64,000 bases of DNA, taken from positions 28,918 through 92,917 of the forward strand of contig JAYTOP010000065.1 in assembly GCA_043747745.1 (NCBI GenBank), read 5' to 3'. Shown piece after piece: positions 45,049 through 54,332 of this stretch. Positions within the stretch are counted from its first letter, which is position 1. Each line of letters starts with the position of its first letter. This DNA is from SZAS-103 sp043747745 (GTDB lineage: Bacteria; Pseudomonadota; Gammaproteobacteria; Xanthomonadales; Xanthomonadaceae). The position numbers were made by a program, and so were the translations under genes. Under the pieces are notes generated by a model. That model searched no databases, had not been told where the DNA came from, and was given only the letters and a program-made list of their open reading frames with translations.

Positions 45049-45864
45049 TTGGAACCCGACACCGCATCGCGTCGCGGCAGCCTTGCCTGCGTCGGCATCG
45101 GCATGACGCTGGGCTCGCACATCAGCCCGCTCGCGCGCAGTCATATCGAACAAGCGGACGTGGTGTTCGCCGCCGTCTCCGATGGAATCGTCGAATTGTG
45201 GCTGTCCGAAATGCACCCGGATGTGCGCAGCCTGCAGCTGCTCTATAGCGAAGGCACCTCGCGCATGCAAACCTATCGCGCGATGGTGGACGTGATGCTG
45301 ACCGAAGTGCGCGCCGACAAGAAAGTCGTCGGCGTGTTCTACGGACATCCCGGCGTATTCGTCTGGCCCTCGCACAAGGCAATCGAGATCGCGCGCAGCG
45401 AGGGCTTCGTCGCACGCATGGAACCAGGCATCTCGGCCGAGGACTGTCTGTACGCGGACCTGGGAATCGATCCGGGGCGCTACGGCTGCCAGCACTACGA
45501 GGCCAGCCAGTTGTTGCTCTTCGAACGCCGCATCGACCCCAGCGCCTACCTGATCCTGTGGCAAGTCAGCGTCGCCGGCGACCAGTCGCTCGCTCGCTAC
45601 TCGACCGGCGCGGCCTACCGGCAGGTACTGGTGAGTCGGCTGGCGCGCGACTATCCGCTGGATCACGAGATCATCGCGTACCGCTGCGCGACCCTGCCGA
45701 TCGAGCAGGCCTACGTCCGCCGTCTGCCGCTGTGCGATCTGGCCGCCGCTGACGTAACCCAGGAACACACATTGGTGATACCGCCGGCTCGCCGTCTCAC
45801 GCCCGACCGCGAGACGCGAGCGCGGCTGAGCGTGATCGATGTACTCGAGAAAGCGGGTGGGTGA
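45049..45864 (+). CDS. Borosin-type peptide backbone alpha-N-methyltransferase (split borosin)
   Basis: The 271-residue enzyme has the tetrapyrrole-methylase fold, with the SAM loop CVGIGM (14-19), SRMQTYRAMV, FYGHPGVFVWPSHKAIEIAR, RMEPGISAEDCLYADLGIDP and QHYEASQLLLFERR. This motif series is that of SonM/OphMA-type enzymes, which N-methylate peptide backbones, rather than of precorrin methylases. The Tyr/Arg set used in SonM has equivalents at Y66, R72, Y76 and Y98 (from memory of the family). There is no fused leader or core at the C terminus, so the substrate must be separate; a 95-residue candidate follows 167 bases downstream. The start is TTG at 45049, seven bases after AAGGAG; the ATG 35 codons upstream lies in the tRNA promoter region and is rejected. 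It is transcribed away from the tRNA. Confidence 0.88.
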   Translation: MEPDTASRRGSLACVGIGMTLGSHISPLARSHIEQADVVFAAVSDGIVELWLSEMHPDVRSLQLLYSEGTSRMQTYRAMVDVMLTEVRADKKVVGVFYGHPGVFVWPSHKAIEIARSEGFVARMEPGISAEDCLYADLGIDPGRYGCQHYEASQLLLFERRIDPSAYLILWQVSVAGDQSLARYSTGAAYRQVLVSRLARDYPLDHEIIAYRCATLPIEQAYVRRLPLCDLAAADVTQEHTLVIPPARRLTPDRETRARLSVIDVLEKAGG

Positions 45865-46031
45865 TGCCCCCGATAGCCGAAACTGTAGACCCTGTGCGTT
45901 GGCCGGGGATAGGATATCTTTCGGGCAGCCTTGGGATGCGTCGGGTTTCCGAAATCGAGAAACGGCGGACGGCATGGCCAGGCAGGGGGTTCGAGCGGTC
46001 CAAATCCATCACGCAACCACAGGGGAACGTC

Positions 46032-46319
46032 ATGACGATCATCATCGGGTTTCTGGAAAGTGTCGGCTCGAGTGCCGAATTGCGGTACGCAACGACCGAG
46101 CAGCTTCAGCAGGCCTTGAGTCCCACATTGATCGATGCGCAGGCGCAGGCGGCCATCCTCGGCAACGACCAGCCCGCGCTTCAGTCGATCACCGGCAGCC
46201 CGACGATTGCGAACAAGGTCATCTCCCCGGGGAAAGAAGACGAAGACGAGGATGAGGTTCCCGAACGTGATGACGACGAATTCCGGTCGGTACGTCCCGG
46301 TGCGTTTGTGGCTGCGTGA
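46032..46319 (+). CDS. Candidate split-borosin precursor peptide
   Basis: The 95-residue product begins MTIIIGFLESVGSSAELRYA and continues as a small helical leader that ends AAILGNDQPALQSITG, the pattern of borosin binding domains (helix, loop, helix with LxGD-like turn before a short last helix). After residue 54 comes SPTIANKVISPG, then an acidic spacer (KEDEDEDEVPERDDDE, 68-83) and a terminal FRSVRPGAFVAA. The most likely core is the beta-branched, hydrophobic segment around IANKVIS, with the C-terminal segment as a second option. The ATG follows AGGGGA by six bases. It is not a metabolic enzyme or known regulator. The call rests on its pairing with the methyltransferase. Confidence 0.72.
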   Translation: MTIIIGFLESVGSSAELRYATTEQLQQALSPTLIDAQAQAAILGNDQPALQSITGSPTIANKVISPGKEDEDEDEVPERDDDEFRSVRPGAFVAA

Positions 46320-46347
46320 AGATCGCCATTCACGCGTCGGCTTTCAA

Positions 46348-48138
46348 GTGAATCTGTCGCAATGCATCCGTTTGGCGTTCGCAACCGGATGCATCGCGAT
46401 TGCGGTATCTGTGTCGACAGCGGCCGTACCGACGCCGATCGATGCAGGGGCATTGCTGGATCAGGCCGACCGCGTCAAGACCTCCGAAAACGCCCGCTTC
46501 GTCGAGCTGATGCGCCATCTCGACGCCGATCCGACGGCGCTGTCGCGGAACCAGCAGGACTTGCTGCAGTACTTTCATGGCTGGGAATCGGCGTACCAAG
46601 GCGACAATGAAGTTGCCATTCGGACGTGGCGAGCTGTCGCGGCCCGCGCGAGCGATCCGAATCTGCGCATGCGGGCCACCAGTTCGCTGATTAATGTGCT
46701 GGCCAACGCGACTCGCTACGAGGAAGCGTACGAACTACAGGAAGGGTTGATCACCGCCCTGCCCGACGTGCGCAACCCGAAGACGAGACTCCGCATTCTC
46801 TTCAACGCGTCCCTGTTGTACGCCAACGCCGGACAGAGCGATCTCGCGCTGCGCTATGCCAATCAGACGCTTGCCGAAACCGACGGCGACTTCACGACGT
46901 GCCAGGCGCAATACCTCCGCATGCTGAGCTTTTCGAAAATGGAGGGCACAGATTTCGAGACTAACTACGCCGACGCACTCGCCCGTTGCGTCAAGGCGAA
47001 CGAACCGCTCTGGGTCAACAGCATCCGCGTGTTCGCCGCAAGGCGCGACCTGGATCAAGGCCATCCCGAAGCGGCTCGCGCAGTGCTGGAACCGCATCTG
47101 GCCGAGGCACAAGCAACCCGGTACCAGGAATTACTCGACGAGTTCGAGGCGACGCTCGCGCAGGCCACATGGGCGCAAGGCGATGGCAGGGCCGCACGCA
47201 CGCACGCATTGCGAAGCATTGATGGCAAGGCCGATCGCGATATCGTTGCACTTGCGTATGGAGTGCTCTATGAAGTCGCCAAAAAGCAAGGCGATGCCGC
47301 TGCCGCGCTCGACTGGCACGAGAAATACGCCACCGCCGACAAGGGCTATCTCAATGACGTGAGCGCGCGTACCCTTTCGTACCAGATGGTGCGCCAGCAG
47401 GTGCAAGAGAAGAAACTCCAGATTGATGCGCTGAACAAGCAGAACCAAGTGCTGCAGCTGAAGCAGGCGGTCAGCGCCAAGAATGTGGAAGCGAGCCGCC
47501 TGACTCTGCTGCTGTTGTTGACGTTGCTAGGTTCGATCGCGGTGTGGGCTTATCGCACCAAGCGCTCGCAATTGAAGTTCATGCAACTGTCGCGGCGCGA
47601 TGGGCTGACCGGGATCAGCAACCGCCAGTATTTCGTGGACACGGCGGAGATCGCCCTTTCCCACTGCAAGAAGTCATCGCAGGACGCTTGCGTCGTCGTG
47701 TTCGACCTGGATCATTTCAAGGCGGTCAACGATGCCCATGGCCATGCGATGGGCGACCTGGTACTGAAGTGCGCGGTGTCTGCGTGCGAGGCGCATCTGC
47801 GCGCGCACGATCTGTTCGGCAGGACCGGCGGCGAAGAATTCGCCATCCTGATGCCGGACTGCATTGCGACGACAGCCACGCAAATCGCCGAAAAAGTGCG
47901 CAACGCAATCGCCGAATGCCATGGCAATGTCGACGAACTCACCCTGCCCGTGCACGCGAGTTTCGGCATTGCCGCCTCGCGCACATCGGGATACGAACTG
48001 CGCCAGTTGCTGGCCCATGCCGACGATGCGCTCTACCAAGCCAAACGCGAAGGCCGCAACTGCGTCGTGGTGCACGACCACACCAAGACCGACATCGACG
48101 GATTGGCTGCAGGGACAGTCGATCGCAGGCGCATGTAG
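46348..48138 (+). CDS. Periplasmic-TPR diguanylate cyclase (GGDEF)
   Basis: The 596-residue protein starts (GTG 46348) with a signal peptide or anchor (LSQCIRLAFATGCIAIAVSV, then STAAVP), followed by about 330 residues of TPR-like helices in the periplasm, a coiled coil (VQEKKLQIDALNKQNQVLQL), one membrane helix (LTLLLLLTLLGSIAVWAY) and a cytoplasmic GGDEF domain. The active motif is GGEEF (494-498), and the product-inhibition site RAHD stands five residues before it, so it should make and sense c-di-GMP. It begins 28 bases after the precursor-like gene and may be in its operon. No clear ribosome binding site precedes the GTG; a GTG at 46300 inside the precursor gene is an alternative. Confidence 0.85.
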   Translation: MNLSQCIRLAFATGCIAIAVSVSTAAVPTPIDAGALLDQADRVKTSENARFVELMRHLDADPTALSRNQQDLLQYFHGWESAYQGDNEVAIRTWRAVAARASDPNLRMRATSSLINVLANATRYEEAYELQEGLITALPDVRNPKTRLRILFNASLLYANAGQSDLALRYANQTLAETDGDFTTCQAQYLRMLSFSKMEGTDFETNYADALARCVKANEPLWVNSIRVFAARRDLDQGHPEAARAVLEPHLAEAQATRYQELLDEFEATLAQATWAQGDGRAARTHALRSIDGKADRDIVALAYGVLYEVAKKQGDAAAALDWHEKYATADKGYLNDVSARTLSYQMVRQQVQEKKLQIDALNKQNQVLQLKQAVSAKNVEASRLTLLLLLTLLGSIAVWAYRTKRSQLKFMQLSRRDGLTGISNRQYFVDTAEIALSHCKKSSQDACVVVFDLDHFKAVNDAHGHAMGDLVLKCAVSACEAHLRAHDLFGRTGGEEFAILMPDCIATTATQIAEKVRNAIAECHGNVDELTLPVHASFGIAASRTSGYELRQLLAHADDALYQAKREGRNCVVVHDHTKTDIDGLAAGTVDRRRM

Positions 48139-48179
48139 AAACCATCACCCTGCCACGCCCGGGGGTGCGGCGAATTGCT

Positions 48180-49655
48180 TCAGGCACCCAGTGCTTGCAT
48201 GCACCACGCCATGATCGGGTTCCACGCGATGCCCAGCGCGAGCAGCAGAATGGCGTTGATCGACAGCATCCAGCGCAGTGAGGCATCCGCATTGATCGAC
48301 GCCCTGGGACGATCGTCCGGTGCATCGAAGTACATCACCTTGATGATGCGCAGGTAGTAGAACGCGCCGATGACCGCGAAAACCGCGCCGACCAGTGCGA
48401 GCCACAGCATGTTCGCGTCGAGCGCCGAGCGCAGCACCGCGAGCTTGGCCCAGAAGCCGAGGAATGGCGGCACGCCGGCCAGCGAGGCCATGATCATCAG
48501 TACAAGCAGCGCCTGCCATGGGCTGCGCGCGTTAAGACCACGGAAATCGTCGATCTCCTCAGCGTCGTGGCTGCGGCTGCTGAGCAGGAGCAAGGTTGCA
48601 AACGCTGCGGTCGCCATCAATGCATAGCTGATCGCATAGAACATCGCCGACGCATAGCCGGTCGGAGTCGCATTCGACAGGCCGAGGAACAAGAAGCCGA
48701 CGTGCGAGATCGTCGAATACGCGAACATGCGCTTGAGGTTGGTCTGCACCAGCGCGAACAGGTTGCCGATCGCGAGCGAGAGCACGGCCAGCCACGCAAG
48801 CATCACCTGCCAGTGTTCCCACAATGGGCCGGCGCCGGATTCGAGCAGGCGATACGCCATCCCGAATGCGGCGAGTTTCGGTGCCGAACCGATGAACAGG
48901 GTAACGATGGTCGGCGCGCCCTGATAGACGTCAGGCAGCCACATGTGGAACGGCGCGGCACCGAACTTGAACGCGATGCCGACAACGAGGAACACCACGC
49001 CGAACAGCAGCATCGTATGGTCCTGCGCGTTGCCGGCGACAGCGTAGATCGCGCCCAGATCCAGCGAGCCGGTCGCGCCGTAGACCATCGACATGCCGTA
49101 CAGCAGCATCCCCGACGACAGCGAGCCCAGCACGAAATATTTCATCGCCGCTTCGGAGCCGATCGCCGAATCGCGGTTCATGCCGACCAGCGCATACGAC
49201 GACAATGCGAGCAGCTCCAGCCCCAGATACAGCGTGACCAGGCTGCCTGCCGACACCAGCAGCATCATGCCCAGCACCGCGAACAGGCACAGGATGTAGA
49301 ACGCGCCGCGCGACAGCATCCGGTCCGCGAGGTATGTGCGCGAATACACGAAGGCGATCGCGCTGACCGCGAGGAGCGCGAGCTTGAGCACGTCGCCCAT
49401 CATGTCGCGCACGAACATGCCGTTGAATGTCGCCGTCGTCGGCGCTTCGATGAAGCCGCTGCCATTGCCGAATTCGACGGCGAGCACCTGGCCTGCCGCT
49501 ATTGCGAGGCTGCCGATCGCGACCCAGAACAACAGTGCGCGGCTTGCCCCCTTCGCGAACATGTCGATCAGCAGCAACAGGCATGCGCCGCCAAGCACCG
49601 CGAGTTCAGGGCGCAACGGCAGCAGATCGGCGATGGTTGGCATCATCTGCATCAT
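48180..49655 (-). CDS. nuoN: NADH-quinone oxidoreductase subunit N
   Basis: The 491-residue membrane subunit is one of the three antiporter-like proton channels of complex I, with about 14 helices (GACLLLLIDMFAKGASRALL at the start; GMLLYGMSMVYGATGSLDLG and FGAAPFHMWLPDVYQGAPTI inside). The last motif carries the typical channel segment. Its start overlaps nuoM by ATGA. It is the last gene of the operon and faces the diguanylate cyclase gene, 41 bases away, with no strong terminator hairpin visible between them. Confidence 0.97.
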   Translation of the reverse strand: MMQMMPTIADLLPLRPELAVLGGACLLLLIDMFAKGASRALLFWVAIGSLAIAAGQVLAVEFGNGSGFIEAPTTATFNGMFVRDMMGDVLKLALLAVSAIAFVYSRTYLADRMLSRGAFYILCLFAVLGMMLLVSAGSLVTLYLGLELLALSSYALVGMNRDSAIGSEAAMKYFVLGSLSSGMLLYGMSMVYGATGSLDLGAIYAVAGNAQDHTMLLFGVVFLVVGIAFKFGAAPFHMWLPDVYQGAPTIVTLFIGSAPKLAAFGMAYRLLESGAGPLWEHWQVMLAWLAVLSLAIGNLFALVQTNLKRMFAYSTISHVGFLFLGLSNATPTGYASAMFYAISYALMATAAFATLLLLSSRSHDAEEIDDFRGLNARSPWQALLVLMIMASLAGVPPFLGFWAKLAVLRSALDANMLWLALVGAVFAVIGAFYYLRIIKVMYFDAPDDRPRASINADASLRWMLSINAILLLALGIAWNPIMAWCMQALGA

Positions 49656-51202
49656 GGGACCTTTGCTGACACTGGCGGCAGCTTGCTCATGCTCAGGTAC
49701 GAAGTCGTTTGGGATACGGCCGAAGTCATCAGGTCTGTCAACGGCTTCGGATAGACGCCGATCAGCAGCACGCCGATCGCGAACACGCCGAGCACGATCA
49801 CTTCACGGAAGTTCATGTCCTGCAGTTCGGCGACATGCGAGTTCGCGACCTTGCCGAACACGACGCGTTTGACCAGCCACAAGGTGTAGGCCGCGCCGAG
49901 CACCAGCGTCGTCGCCGCACCGAACGCGACCAGTGGGCTCTGCTGGAAGGTAGCGAGGATGATCATGAACTCGCCGACGAAGCCCGACGTTCCCGGCAAT
50001 CCGGAATTGGCCATCGCGAAGAACACGAAGAAGGTCGCGAAGACCGGCATCGTGTTCGCCACGCCGCCGTAGTCGCGGATCATGCGCGTGTGCATGCGGT
50101 CGTACAGCACGCCGACGCACGAGAACATCGCACCGGAAATGAAGCCGTGCGAAATCATCTGCACCATCGCGCCCTGCATGCCGAGCTGCGCCGCAGCCAT
50201 GTTGTTGGCTCCACGCACCAGTGCGAAACCGATGAAGATGCCGAGCGTCACGAAGCCCATATGCGCGATCGACGAATACGCGATCAGCTTCTTCATGTCT
50301 TCCTGCACCAGCGCGACCAGTCCGATGTAAATCACCGCGACCAGGCTCAGCGCAATGATCAGCCACCCCCACTCAAGACCCGCATCGGGCAGGATCGGCA
50401 GCGTAAACCTGATGAAACCGTAACCGCCGATCTTCAGCATGATCGCGGCCAGTACCACCGAACCTCCAGTCGGCGCCTCGACGTGCGCGTCCGGCAACCA
50501 CGTATGTACCGGGAACATCGGCACCTTGACCGCGAACGCGATCAGGAACGCGAAGAACAGCCACGTCTGTTCCTTCATCGACAGCGGCACGGCGTACAGG
50601 TCGGTGAGCTGGAAGCTGCCGCACTTCAGGTACAGGTAGATCAGCCCGACCAGCATGAAGATCGAACCGAGAAATGTGTACAGGAAGAACTTGATGCTCG
50701 CGTACACGCGGCGCGGCCCGCCCCACACGCCGATGATGATGAACATCGGGATCAGCATCGCCTCGAAGAACACGTAGAACAGCATCGCATCGAGCGCGCA
50801 GAACACGCCGATCATCACGCCCTGCAGCATCAGGAACGACGCCATGTACTGGTGCACGCGCTGGGTAATCGAAGTCCACGCACCGATGATGACCAGCACC
50901 GTGGTCAGCGCGGTCAGCACGATCAACGCGACCGAGATACCATCCACGCCGAGCGAATAGTTGATGTGGTAACTCGGCACCCATGCGTGCTGTTCGACAA
51001 ACCCCATCAGACCGCTCACCCGGTCGAAGTGCTGGAAGAGCTGCACGCTCAGGGCGAAGCTGACCAGCCCGATTAGTAGCGCGAACCAGCGCGCCGTGTT
51101 CGGACGCTCGCCAAGCAGCAACGTCAATGCGCCGCCGAGGATCGGCACCCAGATCAACAGGCTCAGCAGCGGTAGCGACGTGATCGGCATCAGGTTATCC
51201 AT
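49652..51202 (-). CDS. nuoM: NADH-quinone oxidoreductase subunit M
   Basis: The 516-residue antiporter-like proton-pumping subunit has, after the N-terminal helix LLSLLIWVPILGGALTLLLG, the conserved VKVPMFPVHTWLPDAHVEAP and MKKLIAYSSIAHMGFVTLGI motifs, with the channel lysine and histidine residues. The ATG at 51202 lies 17 bases after the nuoL stop; the longer open frame is the opposite frame of nuoL and is rejected. It overlaps nuoN by four bases. Confidence 0.97.
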   Translation of the reverse strand: MDNLMPITSLPLLSLLIWVPILGGALTLLLGERPNTARWFALLIGLVSFALSVQLFQHFDRVSGLMGFVEQHAWVPSYHINYSLGVDGISVALIVLTALTTVLVIIGAWTSITQRVHQYMASFLMLQGVMIGVFCALDAMLFYVFFEAMLIPMFIIIGVWGGPRRVYASIKFFLYTFLGSIFMLVGLIYLYLKCGSFQLTDLYAVPLSMKEQTWLFFAFLIAFAVKVPMFPVHTWLPDAHVEAPTGGSVVLAAIMLKIGGYGFIRFTLPILPDAGLEWGWLIIALSLVAVIYIGLVALVQEDMKKLIAYSSIAHMGFVTLGIFIGFALVRGANNMAAAQLGMQGAMVQMISHGFISGAMFSCVGVLYDRMHTRMIRDYGGVANTMPVFATFFVFFAMANSGLPGTSGFVGEFMIILATFQQSPLVAFGAATTLVLGAAYTLWLVKRVVFGKVANSHVAELQDMNFREVIVLGVFAIGVLLIGVYPKPLTDLMTSAVSQTTSYLSMSKLPPVSAKVP

Positions 51203-51219
51203 ACAGAAAGGTCCGAGGC

Positions 51220-53241
51220 TCAGGCCGGCCAGCGCAACAGCACGCCGAGCAGCGCGATCAGGCCAAGGATCATCGCGAACGCATAGTGGTACAGGTAGCC
51301 AGACTGCAATCGACGCAACACGGCCGCACTGCGACCGATGAAATGCGAGGTTCCGTCCACGAGCGCACCATCGATCACCGTGGTATCGCCGACGCGCCAG
51401 AACAGCTTGCCAAGCTTCAGGCCGGCGCCAGCGAATCCGTCGATCCAGAGCGTGTCGAAACCGTATTTGTTCTCGAGGATGCGTGCGGGCAATGCGAACC
51501 GCTCCTTGAGCTTTGGCGCAAGCGCTGGATGCAGGAGGTAAATGTAGGTCGCCAGGCCAAAGCCTGCGAGCGCGAGGAGGAATGGCAACTGCAGAAAGCC
51601 GTGCAATGCCATCGCGGACGCGCCATGGAACTCCTCGGCCAGTGCACCCATCGCCGGATGCTTTGCGGCATCCACCACGATCGCCCCGTCGAAGAACGTG
51701 CCGAACAGCATCGGCTTCACCGTGAGGAAACCGATCAGCAACGACGGGATCGCCAACAGGACCAGCGGCAATGTGATGACCCACGGCGATTCATGCGGCT
51801 CGACGGGGCCGTGATGGCCATGCTCGTCGTGCGCAGCGTGATGCTCGTCGTGCGGCGTCGGATGACGGAAACGTTCCTCGCCGTGGAAGGTCATGTACAG
51901 CAAACGGAAACTGTAGAAGCTGGTCACGAAGACGCCCAGCAGCACGGCGAGGTAGGCGTAGTGCTGCACCCAGCCGCCATGCTCCGACGCGATCTTCGCG
52001 GCGTCGATGATGCTGTCCTTCGAGTAGAAACCCGAGAAGAACGGCATGCCGGTCAGCGCGAGCGTGCCGATCAGGCTGGTGATATAGGTGATCGGCATGT
52101 ACTTGCGCAACCCGCCCATGCGGCGCATGTCCTGCTCGTGGTGCATGCCGATGATCACGCTGCCCGCTGCGAGGAACAGCAAGGCCTTGAAGAAGGCGTG
52201 GGTCATCAGGTGGTACACCGCGACCGAATACGCCGAGGAGCCCAGTGCGACCGTCATGTAACCGAGCTGCGACAGGGTCGAATATGCGACCACGCGCTTG
52301 ATGTCGTTCTGCACGATGCCGATCAGCCCCGTGAAAAACGCGGTCGTGGCGCCGATGAACAATACGAAATTCAGTGCCGTCTGCGACAGCTCGAACAGCG
52401 GCGACATCCGCGCGACCATGAAGATGCCGGCGGTCACCATCGTCGCGGCGTGGATCAGCGCCGAGATCGGGGTCGGGCCTTCCATCGAGTCGGGCAGCCA
52501 CACGTGCAACGGCACCTGCGCGGACTTTCCCATCGCACCGATGAACAGGCAGATGCAGATCACCGTCGGCACCGCCCACGGATGGCCGGCGAAGATCGAG
52601 ACGTTCATGTGCGCGATGACCGGCGCCTTCGCGAACACCTCGGCGTAGTCAAGCGAACCGCACCACGCGAGTACGCCAGCGATGCCGAGCAGGAAGCCGA
52701 AGTCGCCGACACGATTGACCAGAAAGGCTTTCAGGTTCGCGAAGATCGCCGTCGGCTTGGTAAACCAGAAGCCGATCAACAGGTACGACACCAGGCCGAC
52801 CGCTTCCCAGCCGAAGAACAACTGCAGGAAGTTGTTGCTCATCACCAGCATCAGCATCGCGAAGGTGAACAGCGAGATGTAGCTGAAGAAGCGTGTGTAG
52901 CCGTCGTCATCGGCCATATAGCCGATCGTGTAGATGTGCACCAGCAGCGACACGAACGTCACCACGACCATCATCATCGCGGTGAGGTTGTCGATCAGGA
53001 AGCCGACGTGCGCCGAATATTTTGCGATCTCGAAGAACGTATAGACATTCGCGTTGTAAGCGGGCGCGCCATGCAGCAACTGCCACAACACCTGGCACGA
53101 CAGGGCGCAACTCACCGCAACGCCGAGGATGGTGACAGTGTGCGCGCCCGAACGGCCGACCAGGCGGCCGAACAGACCGGCAACAATCGCGCCGAGCAGC
53201 GGGGTGAGGGCAATGATCAGGAGGATGTTCTGCGAGATCAC
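51220..53241 (-). CDS. nuoL: NADH-quinone oxidoreductase subunit L
   Basis: The 673-residue distal proton-pumping subunit has 14 core helices, the motif MGKSAQVPLHVWLPDSMEGP and the long C-terminal lateral helix region. A His/Asp/Glu-rich loop (PHDEHHAAHDEHGHHGP) near residue 500 is a lineage feature. The start is GTG at 53241 (ISQNILLIIALTPLLGAIVA follows), because the frame upstream runs through a heptad-repeat element. That element fills most of the 149 bases to nuoK, so the gene may depend on its own ribosome entry; no good Shine-Dalgarno is visible. Confidence 0.96.
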   Translation of the reverse strand: MISQNILLIIALTPLLGAIVAGLFGRLVGRSGAHTVTILGVAVSCALSCQVLWQLLHGAPAYNANVYTFFEIAKYSAHVGFLIDNLTAMMMVVVTFVSLLVHIYTIGYMADDDGYTRFFSYISLFTFAMLMLVMSNNFLQLFFGWEAVGLVSYLLIGFWFTKPTAIFANLKAFLVNRVGDFGFLLGIAGVLAWCGSLDYAEVFAKAPVIAHMNVSIFAGHPWAVPTVICICLFIGAMGKSAQVPLHVWLPDSMEGPTPISALIHAATMVTAGIFMVARMSPLFELSQTALNFVLFIGATTAFFTGLIGIVQNDIKRVVAYSTLSQLGYMTVALGSSAYSVAVYHLMTHAFFKALLFLAAGSVIIGMHHEQDMRRMGGLRKYMPITYITSLIGTLALTGMPFFSGFYSKDSIIDAAKIASEHGGWVQHYAYLAVLLGVFVTSFYSFRLLYMTFHGEERFRHPTPHDEHHAAHDEHGHHGPVEPHESPWVITLPLVLLAIPSLLIGFLTVKPMLFGTFFDGAIVVDAAKHPAMGALAEEFHGASAMALHGFLQLPFLLALAGFGLATYIYLLHPALAPKLKERFALPARILENKYGFDTLWIDGFAGAGLKLGKLFWRVGDTTVIDGALVDGTSHFIGRSAAVLRRLQSGYLYHYAFAMILGLIALLGVLLRWPA

Positions 53242-53360
53242 GGACTGGAGGCCTGAGGCTGGAGACGAGGGACTGGGGAATGGGGAAGCTCGTCGAGCGT
53301 GAAGCAGCAGCTCAGGCGGGCGCGCTTTGCGCCAGCCCCTGGTCCCAAGCCCCCAGCCCC
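53242..53360. repeat. Heptad G-rich/C-rich element between nuoK and nuoL
   Basis: A G-rich arm (GGACTGGAGGCCTGAGGCTG through GAGGGACTGGGGAATGGGGA, to 53285), a middle of about 45 bases, and a C-rich arm (CCAGCCCCTGG, then CCCCCAGCCCC, 53332-53360). It has the same plan as the elements at 39688, 58196 and 60271. Confidence 0.8.
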
Positions 53361-53390
53361 ATTGACGACTCTGTCGCGCATTGTTTTCCC

Positions 53391-53696
53391 TCAACCCTTC
53401 AAGTCGTCGATTTCAGCAACATTGATATCGCGGCGATTGCGGAACAGCGTTACCAGGATCGCCAGACCAATCGCCGATTCAGCGGCGGCCACGGTCAGGA
53501 TGAAGAACACGAACACCTGGCCGGCAGGGTCGCCGTGGTAACGCGAGAACGCGACGAAGTTGATGTTCACCGCGAGCAGCATCAGCTCGATCGACATCAG
53601 CAGGATGATGATGTTCTTGCGGTTGATGAAGATGCCGGCGACGCCGATCGCGAACATCAGCGCGCCCAGCGTGAGGTAGTGGCCCAGCGTGATCAT
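53391..53696 (-). CDS. nuoK: NADH-quinone oxidoreductase subunit K
   Basis: The 101-residue three-helix subunit (MITLGHYLTLGALMFAIGVA) has the proton-path glutamates (LLMSIELMLLAVNINFVAFS and AAAESAIGLAILVTLFR). Length and motifs are canonical. The ATG overlaps nuoJ by four bases; the long upstream frame is nuoJ's shadow. Confidence 0.97.
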   Translation of the reverse strand: MITLGHYLTLGALMFAIGVAGIFINRKNIIILLMSIELMLLAVNINFVAFSRYHGDPAGQVFVFFILTVAAAESAIGLAILVTLFRNRRDINVAEIDDLKG

Positions 53697-54328
53697 GGTG
53701 TTTTCTCCGGTACGACCGGTGCCTGTGTTGGCTGCGAGGGCGCCATCTTGACTACGCGCACGCGGTCGCTCGCCTTGACCCGCACCTGCAAGCCCGGGTT
53801 CTGCGATTTGACGCCTTCGCGCCGACGCAACGTCAGCAGGATCGCGGCGACGACGGCCACGGTCAGGATCAGCGCGGCGATCTCGAACGGCAACGTGTAG
53901 TCCGAGAACAAGGCCTGCGACAACCATGCGGTGTTGCTCATGTGCGCTGCCTGCGCTGGATCGGGCGTCATCGGCGTCTGCGCATATGGGCGCGCGCCGA
54001 TCAGCAGCACCATCTCGACGGCCATCGTCACCGCGACCAGCACACCGACCGGCAGATAGCGCGCAAAACCTTCGCGCAACGGTTCGGAGTTGATGTCGAG
54101 CATCATCACCACGAACAGGAACAGCACCATCACCGCGCCGACATACACGAGCACCAGCACCAGCCCGAGGAATTCGGCCTGCAACAGGATCCACAAACAG
54201 GCGGTGCTGAAGAAACTCAGCACCAGAAACAGCACGGCATGCACCGAATTCTTTACGGAGATGACCGACAGCGCCGACAGGACGGTGACGGCGGCGAAGA
54301 CATAAAAGGCAATGGTGGGGAAATTCAT
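53693..54328 (-). CDS. nuoJ: NADH-quinone oxidoreductase subunit J
   Basis: The 211-residue, five-helix subunit (MNFPTIAFYVFAAVTVLSAL) contains the conserved third-helix region FLGLVLVLVYVGAVMVLFLF with the pi-bulge that couples quinone reduction to pumping. The last 45 residues are a polar tail. It starts four bases after nuoI and overlaps nuoK by ATGA. Confidence 0.97.
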   Translation of the reverse strand: MNFPTIAFYVFAAVTVLSALSVISVKNSVHAVLFLVLSFFSTACLWILLQAEFLGLVLVLVYVGAVMVLFLFVVMMLDINSEPLREGFARYLPVGVLVAVTMAVEMVLLIGARPYAQTPMTPDPAQAAHMSNTAWLSQALFSDYTLPFEIAALILTVAVVAAILLTLRRREGVKSQNPGLQVRVKASDRVRVVKMAPSQPTQAPVVPEKTP

Positions 54329-54332
54329 GCGG

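Noticed and set aside
45049..45864. Cobalamin precorrin methyltransferase
   Set aside because: The fold is shared, but the motif series is that of borosin methyltransferases, no cob genes are near, and a precursor-like ORF is adjacent.
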